A DNA stretch of 64,000 nt from Pyrocephalus nanus. Its lineage: Eukaryota > Chordata > Aves > Passeriformes > Tyrannidae. The notes beneath the pieces are model-generated. The model worked only from the letters and a program-made list of their open reading frames with translations, was not told where the DNA came from and made no database searches. The translations under genes were made by a program, and so were the position numbers. Every line of letters starts with the position of its first letter. The stretch's first letter is position 1. Shown here in pieces: positions 24,009 to 36,480 of the stretch. Location of the stretch: NCBI GenBank assembly GCA_038380795.1, contig CM076259.1, forward strand, positions 97,513,739 to 97,577,738, in the 5' to 3' direction.

Positions 24009-26019
24009 GACAATCCACAAAGAACCTTCTAAACCTAACACGAACCAAAATTCCAATTAAAACCCCCAAACCCAGAAAAACTGAATTTACTGTAGTGTAG
24101 ATGCCAGTGAGATGTTTTTGGTATCCTTTCAGTATTGTGAAACTGGACTTCTTATTTCTATATTTCTATACCTTTTTTTCTCCTGCGCTTCTAGAGAGGA
24201 ATTATTTTCAATCCCAGGAGAGCATAATTTCTTTAAAAAGTTTTGGTAAGAAACACCATCAAAAAAGCAGGAAACCCTTTCTGGGGGAAAAAATAGTGTA
24301 TTGTGTGAGTAATTCTTTGTGTTGAGTTGTAAAGAATTAAACTCAAATACAGGACAAGCCTGCAGAAATCACACTGTCCTGTTGCCTGCTGCATTTCACT
24401 AATACTATTTCTTCAGTAGTATGTAAATTGGTAGAAATTACAGTAATCCTGTAGTTAATTTTCTCAGGACCTTTGTGGGGCTACTGTGGAGAATATTTTA
24501 ATATATTGCCTTCATTTTGTGAGGTAGCAAGGTTGTTTTAATTTAGGGGATATACTCTGCAATATGAGTTGCTTTAAAACATAGTCTGGTCTTGATTTGT
24601 TGAAGGTTGTTGTGGTGGTTTTACCTTTTGTAAGAGATTACTCTTTTATGTGGGAATTTCTAGGTTTTTCTCTGAAACTTTTTTTCTTGAAAATTTTACA
24701 GAATGCTCCATTTAACTGTTAGTGGCAATGCAACATCTTGCTAAGTGTGTTTATTGCACACAGATTGCTACTCAGGACCGGCAGTTTGTGAATGCAGATC
24801 TAAATTATTTATTTTGGCTTCCCAGATCAAATACTGAGGCTCCTTTCTTGATCTCCAGAAGTTTCTAGTTCGGTTCTTGATGTGTGTTAGAATAGCAGCT
24901 TTGTGATTTTAAGTGAGCAGGAAAGGCTGTGTACAAAATGAAGCTATATGGTCCTGTTGCTCTTTAAAGAAGGACTTGAATTAAAATCTGATTTGCAGTG
25001 TGAGTGATGTGCTTGTACTCACAGACACCTGGCCAAAAGCAGATTTTACAGGCAGCTGTATTTTTCATTCCATAAGTGCTCTCATACCTTGTTTATAAGA
25101 CATAAACATGATTGCTTTTTATGATTGGGGATATTTACCAGCAAAATTTGAGTGTTCCTTACCTCAGGGCTTGGAGTTTTTTGTGTGTGTAGTTTTGTGT
25201 AATAACAGACCATAGCCTGTTAATTTTTTATAAAGTAAATATTCTTTAAATTATTGCTTAATTGGATAATTGACTCTGTCTTCTTTCTAGGAGGAAGCTG
25301 TTTCTCAGCAAGACAGTCCTGTTTCTTGGACTTCTGTCTCGCCAGTCCTGGCCTGGCTTTGTTAGACAATCCTGTCCTAAAAGCTTTTTTCAGGTCTTGT
25401 TTTGACTATGAGGCTTGACATTTGAGGATCTTTGGGCCCAAACCCACTTGCACGTATTGATAATGCTTTCTGTGTTTTTTCAATATGTTCCTTTTCTGTC
25501 TGTGGTGCAGAATTGCCTGACTGTATTTGTTTTCTTTCATGTCTCTAAGTGCTTGGACAACATAATTCACTTATCTGACATTGTCTGGGTACCAACATAA
25601 TTTGCTTTTCTCAGGCACAAGGAAGTAGTGCAGCTTTTGTTCTGCATTAAAGCCTAGTTACAATGTTGCTTCCCTTAGTTCAAGAAGTGTTCAGAGCTGT
25701 GAGGGCGCTTTTTTGAAATGAAAAGTATTTGGATAATTTAGGGGGTTTTTGAGGTAACTTCTGCCAAAATTGCAATTATTGGAAAATAAGGGGATATAAG
25801 GTTATGTTGTGAATTAGATTTTACCCAGGGGCCTGGATCCTGTTTCAGGATTTATTAAAAGCCACTTCTCTGAATCTCATTTTGGCAAAAGAAACTTCAG
25901 TGTAAGATTGAGGCATCCGTTGTAATCTCCTTTCTCTGTTATTTTGTCACACCCTTGTTCACTTACATGAACTCAACTATGCTTTACTTAAGAGAAAATA
26001 TCATTGCTCCCAACATACT

Positions 26020-26200
26020 GTGTGGGCTGGCTGATTGGAAAATACAGCAGGCTGGCTTCTTAGCTGAGCTCTGGCCTTGATTTACTGTAAATGGGCTAAT
26101 TAACTATAAGGTGCCCTACTGCTCATGTTCATGAGCAAGGAGGCTACATAAGGTTTAACCTGAGTTGCTTACAGTTTTCTGTGTCTGTCCGTTGATTTGT
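26020..26200. promoter_or_regulatory. Candidate regulatory element with 18-bp palindrome
   Basis: Contains gggctaattaacta (homeodomain-type core TAATTA) and a perfect inverted repeat TGCTCATG-TT-CATGAGCA at 26120-26137, in sequence of more balanced composition than its surroundings. A regulatory role is inferred only from motif density. Confidence 0.2.
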
Positions 26201-26591
26201 CGTAGTTATATATGAATAGTGTAAGTAGTAATGTAACAAAACTTGAAATAAAATGTAGATAAATAGGGAAGACAAAGCTATTTTGTGAACTGTTCAGTTT
26301 GTGCTCAGTATTTCTAGATCTTTTTAAAGTATAGTAGCTCAGATTTTTTTTTTTTTTTAAATAACTGAGAATAGATTTGTGATTTGTGCTTATGGTTGTT
26401 CTGGAGAGTCGTAATAAAGACTAATTGATGAAGGACCTGTACTTTTTAACCCTTTCATGCAGAGCGCCTTAGGAAGCTCAGTGTGCCAGTACTTTCAGAG
26501 AAAGAGCAGCAGTCTGTTATTGCTATGATTTGGGTAAATTGAGTTATCTTAAGGGAGTCATTATAAACACAGTATCTTTTGGTATTTTGAT

Positions 26592-26601
26592 CCCCCCCCC
26601 C
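26592..26601 (+). repeat. C10 homopolymer
   Basis: Ten consecutive C on the sense strand. Confidence 0.85.
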
Positions 26602-28828
26602 ATTTGGATGACAGAAGAAACTTCTCGGGAATTCTGTTGTTGCTGAACCTCCCTCCTCTATAACTGAGACAAATACAAAAAAATCTCATACTAGCAAAAT
26701 TTGTACATCAGTCTGTTCAGTAAAACACAGAAGTTTCCCCTCCAGCCTTATCATTCTACCATTTTGTACCATCTGTAGCCAATTAAAAAAACAAGGTAAG
26801 AAAATACTGTTTGCTTTTTTCTCTATATAAATAAATGGAAGTGAGCATAATAGCAGCCAAAGGAAACATTCCTCTGTGATTGCAGCAAGGTTTGTCCAAA
26901 ATAATATGCCCTGTATTTTGTAAATGTTTGGTTTGCCTCTGATGTTTAACATTTTAGGCTCTTTAATGTTTTTGGGTACATACCAGGCTAAGTGTAAAAT
27001 TTCAAAATCCATTGGTGGAAGTCTTGTAAGACGGGACCACCTGCTGTGTTTACTCTGCTGTTTCAATTACTCTGTTATGCAAATTCTTCCATTGCAAGTT
27101 GAGGAAGATGGAGGAGGCCACTTGGTTAAAATATTACTTGGCATTAAGTGTTTATGCTGGTCACCATTTTCCTCTTTTGGGAACAAAAAGTTTTATACAG
27201 ATGACTTCTAAGTCTCATGGATCCACAGAATGATGGATCCTTCCTTGGGTGGATCCAACCAACTTGGGTTGGATGTGCAGAAAGCCAAACAAAGGCTGAA
27301 CTCCTTCTGCTTCCCATGAAGTGATGAGACTGTGAGACTGATGTTCTGTGCGTATTTATTCTCAGCTTTTAACACTGAAGTAGCTGTTGAGGCATTCTCT
27401 GAAGCTAGCTCTGTCACTCTAGTCTTAGCTGGTTAATGAAAATGGTTAAGAATGATAAATTTTTCAGGCTTTATAAGTGTCTTCATGTAAGTGTACTTAC
27501 AGGAAATAATGGGCGCTTTGTTATGGGACTTTAAGTAAACCATGCAGAACTGTATGGTAAACAATAATAATTTTGGCCAAAAAACATCTGAGTCAACACA
27601 GAAGATGATCTGAAACATTCCTTGGTGTTGAGAAAGAAACAAGGGCTTTTCTTGTACTAAAAGGACAGTACTGGTCACTATACCTCTAGTTTTATAAACA
27701 GCTTTCTGCACCTCTGGAAGAAAATCAGTTTTTTTAATATAATCCAAATGATGGCCTTGTCCTTGTATTTTACAGTGTGTCTATGACTGTTGACTAAATC
27801 AAAAATGTAGTCAAATGAGAATCTCCAGAATTCATAAGCAAAATTAGGTTTTGCCCTTTGTCCAGTCCTTCTCTGTAAGAGAAGGCCTCTCTCATACCTT
27901 TGTAAGCACTGATACAGAATGACCCCTCAACATTTGAGCCATTTAAAGAGCTTAGTTCCAGAAGCATCTCAAACAAAAATTGCCTTGAGGAATTGTTCTT
28001 CAGGGTAAAGTGGGGCTAATGTGGGAGTCCTAAAAATCATCCTAAGGAAACTTGTCCATGCCCTCTTACCCACAGTTAATGCTGGGCAAATACTGTCGAG
28101 TAATTAAGTTTGCCCCTTGCAAGATGTAATGAGGAAATTGTGCTTTAATACAACTTAAAGTATTAAGATAAATCACAGGCAATTTAATGCTATTTTGGAG
28201 GCAACTCAAATGGGTTCTGCCACCTGGATCTGTCACTTACGCAGTAAAATCCTGGTAAAAAAAGCACAGATTTTTCTCTCTGGACTGTGCAGGACTGAGC
28301 ACTTACTCAGTAATGTAAACAAGTACAGTAATGGAAAAGCAGTGGGTAAGAGGAGCATAAAGCCTGTATGTAAGAAACCCTGTCAATGTTGACTGTTAAG
28401 GATATTTTTAAAGATCTTATTTTGTCCAACTTTGAGCAGGGTTCATATAAGAATGCTATTTTGAGTAAATCCATCTTGAATCAAGAAAATATAAGGATCT
28501 AAATAAGTGACATCTTCAGTTTCCACAAAGAAAGCATCTGTAGCTCTTATTTTTTCACACTGAAAATAATGCTGGCTAGTTAGAATGGATTTCATTTGCC
28601 AGATTTTTCTGAAAATGCTCTAGTGGCTAATGAAGTTGATCGATGCTAGGATGGATGATTTAGAAGTCATTAGCCTGTGCATTCTTGGTTGTCTTTTCAT
28701 AATTTTCATCACTGCTTATTTTGAAGAATTTATCTGAAAATGGGTAACAAAAAATTTGAGGTGATGTTGCCCAGGTTTCCTTGGCAGGAGTGGAAGTGGT
28801 AGTCTTTCACAGATATAATTTTAGTTTT

Positions 28829-28864
28829 GTTTTGTGGGTTTTTTTATTTCTTTTTTTTTTTTTT
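28829..28864 (+). repeat. T-rich tract
   Basis: TTTTG units followed by T7 and T14 runs. Confidence 0.8.
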
Positions 28865-31355
28865 AACTCCTCTGCCTGAGTGCTTTTACTCTTTTAGTTG
28901 TAGTCAGTCCATGTCCTTTCTACCCCAGCCCCCAACTCCCAACACTGAAACGGCTCAAGGTCAAGAATTTGGCTGTTAAAGGAAACTGTTTTGTTTTGCA
29001 TTAAGATTAATGGAGCTTTAAACTAACTAGGAGAGAAGAATTGTTCTGCTGAAATTGTTAAACACGTCTACCCTTTTCAGCAGGCAGGTTTTTGTTCTCA
29101 GTAGTGCTGGAAATGAGTTTTTAACAGATTGCACAAGCAGTAAGATATTCAGTGCAAGTGCATAATTCCATTTTTAAATGAAAGGTGAGATTGGATATGT
29201 ATAAAAGTGGCAATCACAGTTAAAACTTAAGCAAACTGTAGTCCATAATATTGCTCTGTAGGAGATAATGCAGTTAGAAATAACCTAAAATTATACTCCT
29301 ATGCTTTTGTCCATGTGTATGCTCTTCTTGATTGCTCTAACAATGGGACACACTGACGATGGTTCACATTTTCAAGTGATTTGATGGAAACATGGAGAGA
29401 GAATGCAAGGAAGGACCTCTGAGCCTTCCTTGTTGTCTGTTCAAAAGACATAATGGTTCCCACCTTTTGCATTAAACATCTTCAGGAATCCTTTTGGGAG
29501 CAATATGGCAGCTGCTTAAGTAATTTTGGAGCAGAAAAATCTCAAAGAAAAAATCAAGCAGAGATGTTTTCTCAGCAGCATATTTTTCATACATTTTAAC
29601 TTCTAATGCTTTTTCGCCCCATCCCTTCGGAGACACACCTTGTTGGGTGTTCTGTCTGGCTTGTACAAGCATTGTGAAGCATCACCAGCAGCATGGCTCA
29701 TGCCCTCTCTGTTTAATTCTGTGTATGGTGTACAATGCTGGGAGTAAAATACGGTATCACCAGTCTGTTCTGGCTCAGCCAGTATAACTTTTGACTACAA
29801 CAGGCAATAACTTGCTAGTCTGTCTTAGGAGCAGGAGGAGTTCACTGCATCTGTGCCGCCCACAGAAGCCTGCGCTGTCATTTTTCACTGAGAGGGTATG
29901 CAGTCCAGAGATGAAATGGTAATGTTTCAGCCATATACTTCCAAATTCTTGAGGCCTTTTTTAGCCGCTCACTTGCATTTATTACTGGCTAAAGTATTAA
30001 CATCCTCTGCGGTGCAGTACCTTAGAAGTATAGTTACCTATTTTCATTTTCTCCCTGTAAGACAGGTAAGACTTTAGGGGATATAAGAAAAAAACCCAAC
30101 ATTTGGGGGTTTCTCCTGCAGCTGAAGTTTCCTAAAGAAAATAAATCAGATCTGAATTTATACGGGAATGTTTGCCTTGCATTCCACACACTGAGTCAAT
30201 TTATCTCAGAGGCTCTCTTTTTCCTCCTTCCCACCCTCTTTAAAGGCTTGGTGACTGGAAAAAAAAAGTAGGGGTGTATGGTAGATTGTAGAAAGAGATT
30301 TTGTAGCCACTGGTGCCAGGAATCATTAAGGAATGCTTAAGTAGTGCCTCTTGTGACAGCTTCCAGTCTATTGGAAAAGCATCGTGTGCCATCTGGCTTT
30401 GATTTTGACTTAATTAAATGCATGCAGCCGTTTTTAACAACTAGTCTAAGATTCAGCTGTCTTGACATTTTGTAAAGAACTAGAGTTCAGATTTTGTTGG
30501 GAAGCTCTAATAGTCACCTGATTTATGTTGTTGAGTTCCCTTTAAGTGTGGTCCGTGCAGTTTGCTGATATTTTAGTGACAATTCTGTTTAAATAAACTC
30601 TTAAGACTTGCTGACTTCTGGAAGGATAATTCAGTAGGGGTTTTCTACTATAGATTCTGGCATTTTTCTTAGAACTGGAGTTACTGTGGAATTTTTTTTA
30701 ATAGCTAAAGGATATTTCTAAGTTCAGCCAAGTCATTTGTCTGGGAAAAAGGCAGGCTTCTTTGTAAAAGTTTGGTTACTCCAAAAGTTTGGCTTTGAGT
30801 GGGGAGGCAGAAATGGGGAAGATGAGGGGAAGGAGGAGAATGCTTTCTTTACTGTTAGCCAGAGTCATTCTTAATGCAGAGAATAGCAAGGAACTACTCT
30901 TCATGGGATACCCAAACATCTTGCACTCATGAGAGACTGTCCTTTTTTGCTATCTGTTGTTTCATCTAGCATCTTCAACAGAAGTTTACCTATGTGGATG
31001 AAGGATGTTGAAAAAAGTATCTGCAAAGTTCTACCCGTGCAGTTGTAGCTAAAAACCACACATCTGGTGTTCTGAGTGCTAGGTATCTTGATTTCTGAGA
31101 TTTTATCACTTTGATCTTTAAAATTTAAAAAAAAAAAAATCAAGAGAAAACATGCACAGAAATAGTACTTCTATTTAGCATCTAGGTGAGATGAACAAAG
31201 ACTCATTCAAATTGCCCTTTTTTACTCTTGCATCAAATTTTATCAAGTTGACTAGTGATGATGATCAAGTATTAATTTAAAATAAGTCTTCTACTGTATC
31301 TCTAATACTTTGAAATGGTCAATTTTCATCTTTCAATCTTTTGTCAAGGAATACC

Positions 31356-31357
<2 letters not shown>

Positions 31358-31384
<27 letters not shown>
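31358..31384 (+). repeat. T27 homopolymer
   Basis: Longest homopolymer in the window, flanked by cccc on the left and aatcac on the right. Read on the minus strand it could be a poly(A) tail of an inserted retrocopy, but I recognise no gene body next to it and no clear target-site duplication. Confidence 0.9.
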
Positions 31385-31386
<2 letters not shown>

Positions 31387-34300
31387 TCACTGGAAAGTTT
31401 ATATTCTTGGAAGGCCCTTGCAGAAGAGGGTGTAGTTTTGTAATTACATGTGCAGGATTATCTGGACCTTCTCTAGTTCTATATTGCAAGAAATGTTTTC
31501 GCTTCTTAATCTTTCTAGGTCTCTTATTTTTAGCAAGTTATCTTTGGCCCATTGCCACACATTGTATGAATGGAATTCTACAGCTCTCATTACGAACATC
31601 AGTTTGCTTAGACCTCTTTAGCTGATTCAGTAAGTACAATATCCAGATCCCTCCTGCTGTGCCTTAACAGCTGTGCTGCAGGCTTGGGTTAGACACTCAC
31701 TCCCCCTGCCCTGCCCCCTCCACCTCCCTCCCCCAATCTCCTAACCTACAATATAATAGGCACTCTGGCCTGTTTGTTGAAGAGAGAAGCTTTAGGAGCT
31801 GCTTAAGGTGGCCTCACATCTCTGTTTCCCTTTACCCATTCGTATTGGAAATCAAGATTTATGAAAAAATTGCTATTTTGCTGTCACCTTGGTGGTAAGT
31901 CCATTATCTGTGGAAGAGAAATACCGTGAAGAGATAGTTCTCAAACTACCTCGTGCAATGCCGCTAAACATGTGTTAAACCTGGCCTTGAGAGCCCTGTT
32001 CCCAGGGGTGAGGGACTGCTGGACTTCTGCTTTCATACATGTTGGATTCTTGGCATCTGCCTTCAGGCTGCTGAACAAGGTTGCAAATAACATTTCTTGC
32101 AAAGGAGGCACTTATTAGTGATAACCAAGAACATCTTCCTTCTAATGTTAATCTGATTATGTAGGACTAATGGACTCAAAGCAGTTGAGAATCAAGGAGC
32201 TTTAATTTCCTATTGTCCACCTGTACATGTAAGCATCAGGTTAAGAAGAGACGACATTATTCTGAAAAGCTTGAATGGTTTGGAATGAATTTCTTAAAAT
32301 TACATGCTAGAATGGATTGTATGTGCATTATTATTATTTTTATTTACTGCTAAGTTATATAGTTGAATTGAGAGGGCCCCCAAATGTTCTTTTGTTGATT
32401 TTTGAATTGAATATCAAAACGTATGAGTCTCTTTCCCTGATGGGAATGCATTTAGATTGTTTTGTTTGTGTGCATCCCAAGTTGTTTTAATGGGAATGGT
32501 GCACAGTCTTTCTGGGTTTGAGGGTGGCACTATTGCAGTGGTAGATGTAGCCTTACATAATTTTAATACAGTGTTCATCTACATTGCTCTGGAGACATAC
32601 TGGAGATGTTGTAGTATAAGCAAGTAATATTGACAGATTTACTTACCATAAAATAGGTGAGCAAGGCAGCAGAAGCTGGGATGTTGGAAATAAATCTCCA
32701 GGAAAGCTATCTGGTTGTTCTGCTTGTTTCCTTTCTGCCCACATATTTATTTGTTTGAAGGACACTATAGGGCAGGAACTTGAGCCAGAATTAGGTTGGG
32801 ATAAGAGGAAAGGATATGATTCAAGCTAGCAACTCTTACTCAGTTGGATTGAAGTTCGCTGCAAGTTCCTTTGGCTCCTCCTGTGAAGTGGGGTTGTGGG
32901 GCATAACTTGAAGAGCCCTAAAAGACTGCTAACTAGAGAAATGCCTGAAAACCATGCCAGGTTATGCCATAAATCCCTGATCTGAGGGCAGGATTATGTG
33001 CATCCATGCTTGGGAGCCCTTCCACAGGTGATGGGGTAGCAGAGGAAGTTTTCAAGTTGACTGTACTGAAGGTCTGAGTTGAACCTCTTGATTAGTGGCT
33101 CAACTGTAGAGCAAGTCAAGAAGGGTGTAAAACAGCTGAAACCACCACTGCTTTGAGTGAGACTCTCTCTCTGTGTCTCTATTTGTACATTGTTCTTGTA
33201 TGAAAGAAAGGTAGGGAGCATATCTTCTATTACTGAGTTGATTTGTATTCTTGACCTGCAGCTTTAATTTCAGTTTCATGCTTATTCTAAGGTTTAGCAA
33301 AAACGTTTGTTTACTTTGTAATTAGCTTGTAGTAGATGCCTCCTACAGAGGACTGAATCAATGCTTAGTGTTCTGATGAATCACAGTGCACTTTCTTGTG
33401 TACTTCAATTCTAAATTCTGTGGATGGAAAAACAGTCTCCTTGAACTATGTTGTTGTAGTGCATGGTAGAGAGGTCTTGATGCTTGACTAAGGCTCTAAG
33501 AGACTGTGGTGCAAGCTTTTCATTGTTTGTTCAATTAACTGCAGGTCTGCATTTTTTAATCTTTTGGGGAACTGACTTTTGAACTTGAAGATGCTCGTAC
33601 TGTTTCATTTTACCACACTTAATGTGTTTACAAGTGCAATTATGTGGGTGCATATAGTTTAAAATGAGGGAGAAGGGCCCCTGAGGTGAAGATTACCTTT
33701 ATGTGAATATCTTCATCACCTCTTTATATTTCTAACCGTGAAATAAACAATTACTTAGAGAAGAGAGTTCTGGCCAAATAAACAAAGAATAGAACATGAG
33801 GTTTCAATGTCTGAGAGCCTGACCCCTACAAAAACTAAGGAAGAAAAGAGCTATGTAGCTGACTTTTTCTAGGATTGTTGATCTGTTTTTATCCAATGTA
33901 ATTTGTCATATGTGATTTTGAAAGGCTTTATGCTGAATACAATTTAAATTTTATTTAGAGCATCAGGACTGTACCTTGTATTTTAACAACTGAACATTGC
34001 ACTAAGGAAAAAGTTAACATCTTTTGTGTGGCACAGTTTCCTGGTTGTGATTTTTGAAAGTGTTATTTGGAAGATATAGGACGCTTACTGAAAACTGGAA
34101 ATTAAGTGTAGTGGAGGTAAGGAAACAGGAAAGAGAAAAACCTTTTCCTCTCTCTTCACTACTTTTCACTTGACTGCTGGAAAAGAGAGAGTGAACAGTA
34201 AGGCAATTTTTTTTTAGTAAGTTCTCAAGTACTTTTTATTTTGAAAGAATGCTTGCTTTGATGTATGTTTTTCAAACTGAATATTTTGAACAGCTTCAGT

Positions 34301-36226
34301 TTTATGCTTTCACAGTTGTTGAGAATTTTAAGGACAGTAAGAAAATAGATTTTTAAATCATGATTGTTTTAATGAACTTTTAATAAGGAGAATATCTCTG
34401 TGAGAAGAGTGAGGGTAAAGCAAGCCAGTATAATTTCTTAGTAAAAGTTTGGTGATTTAGACTTAAGAGAAGAATGAGGCTTCTATGCAATGTGGCTAGG
34501 CCTTGAATTTTTTGATTTTGTTGATTGAAACTTGCCCTGTGACATGCAGTCAGGATGTGAATGCAGACTTGTTCTGTGGGCAGAACAGGAAGTAGAGTGA
34601 ACTGGGTACCTCCAGAGCATAGGTTGTCCTGGGCAGACAAGTCCTGGACGGTTGAGGTGTTCCTTAAAGCACGGATACCACTCCAGCCCTTGCATCTTTT
34701 ACTGACTCTAATACACCTAACTACAACATACAAAATACTTTTTATTTGTAAGGCTGTGAGCACTGTGGAAAATACAATTGCCTCTGAAGCCATACAGCCA
34801 TGTGCATGTTTTGTGGGTAGGGAGATGGGCTGCAATAAACTCCTTAGGTTATGTTGCTCAGACAAGAAAGCAAAATATAGTACAGTGACAATAGTTGAGC
34901 GTGCATATAGTATATAGATCCCTTTTAAAATATGGGAGGGCTATGACCTTGCATTCCAGAGGAGATTAAGTAGAAGGCATCAGTAAAAGCCATCTGTAAT
35001 CAAATTCTCTGCACAGTTTTTCTTTTAGTGCTTTTGATCTGAGATGAAGCCAGTGAGTGATGTGAAAGTTGCCTTAGCAGAGCATGAAACTTCCGAACTT
35101 CATGCATTTGGCACATGTTCAAATGGCTCTGTGTGGGGTCAGTTGTACTTTAACCTTGAGCTTTAGGCATGCTGCTAGAGAGTCCAAGCACTTTTATTTG
35201 TCCTCCTCTTTCCTTAGTTAATATATTCTGTCTTAAAAGTAAAAATACTTAACAGAATTACTTTTTTTCATTTTTTACACAAGTCAGATGTTAAATGTCA
35301 TGATCCATGTAACTGAATCTTTTTTTTAACCACTTCCAAATTCAAGCTTATAGTTAAACCTTTTCACTTTGGGAACTGGCCAAAATTAGCTAAGGAGTTT
35401 CTTATCTAGCCTAGTCATTCTGCAAGCATTCCCTTAAACCTCTCCTTTAGTCCAGAGAAATGAACTGGTAAAGTCTTGCTGTGTCTCAACTCTGCCTGCA
35501 CAGCATCTTGGCAAACTATGAATTTAATAGAAATGTGCTCTAGCATTAAATATTTTGGCAGCGATCCTATGTTGGTGTTGCTCAATGCAACAGAGAGCGA
35601 GCAAATATATCACAGGATTACTTTCATGCCAGTTAAAGCAATAACTATGTATTATTTGTGGTTATTCCATACTATGGGACATAGCTGAATATGATTATCT
35701 GTAGCTGTGTTGTTTATCTGTACTGTGCAATCTGTGCAACTTCCAAAAATTAAAAAAAAAGATTTTATGATTGATGTCGTGTGGCAGTTTCCCTGAATCT
35801 AAAAGAAAACTTATTAAATGTCAACATGTTTAGACATTGCCCTAAAGTAATTCCTTAATGTTCTCAAATGTTGCCTTGGTGTCCATTTGACAGCATGTAG
35901 TTCAGTGTCTTCAGCCACAGAACAGCTGCTGAAGAGAAGACCTCACTTGACTTGGTTATTTTGCTTTCTTTCATTGTCCCCAGTTGATTAATTGATTTGG
36001 ATTTTTTTCTGCTTGGCACACTACTTAAGTCAAATTGGTGTAACAGTCAAATTCATGCTTTGCTACATGTTTGCTCGTGCCATGGTAAAAGAAGTTAGCT
36101 GCTTTTTTTTTTTGGCTTTTTTATTCCTGCAAAGCTCCTTAAAAATGCAGGCAGGCAGATTGAGAAGGCTGGATTCTGTATTTCGTCTCTCCCATCCATC
36201 AGTTTGTTTCGCCTCTGCAGTGTGAT

Positions 36227-36480
36227 CATCGGCAAACAATGCACAGCCTAGTACAAACTATAGATTTGTCAATGCCATGCCAACAGAGCATTGCCAGCAG
36301 AACATTGTAACTTTTCCCCCAAGACAAACTACATATTTGATAAGCTTAGGCAAATCTGTATTTCAGCACTATTGGCACTGCAGTGCTGTAAATATTTCAG
36401 TGCAATTTATGCTTGAGATAATTAGATAAAGGTAATATTCAGTACACTGCAGAGTAATGCTCCAGTATAAACACCTTAAG
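36227..36480. promoter_or_regulatory. Candidate conserved regulatory element
   Basis: Dense in palindromes and AT-core motifs: GCACTGCAGTGC (36375-36386) inside the wider CAGCACT...AGTGCTG inverted repeat (36364-36388), a forkhead-like GTAAATATT, and a TAATTAGATAA homeodomain/GATA-like string. Conservation cannot be tested here. Confidence 0.25.

Noticed and set aside
34380..34865. 161-codon minus-strand frame in intron 1
   Set aside because: No recognisable motif. An opposite-strand frame of 118 codons overlaps it, suggesting chance absence of stops.
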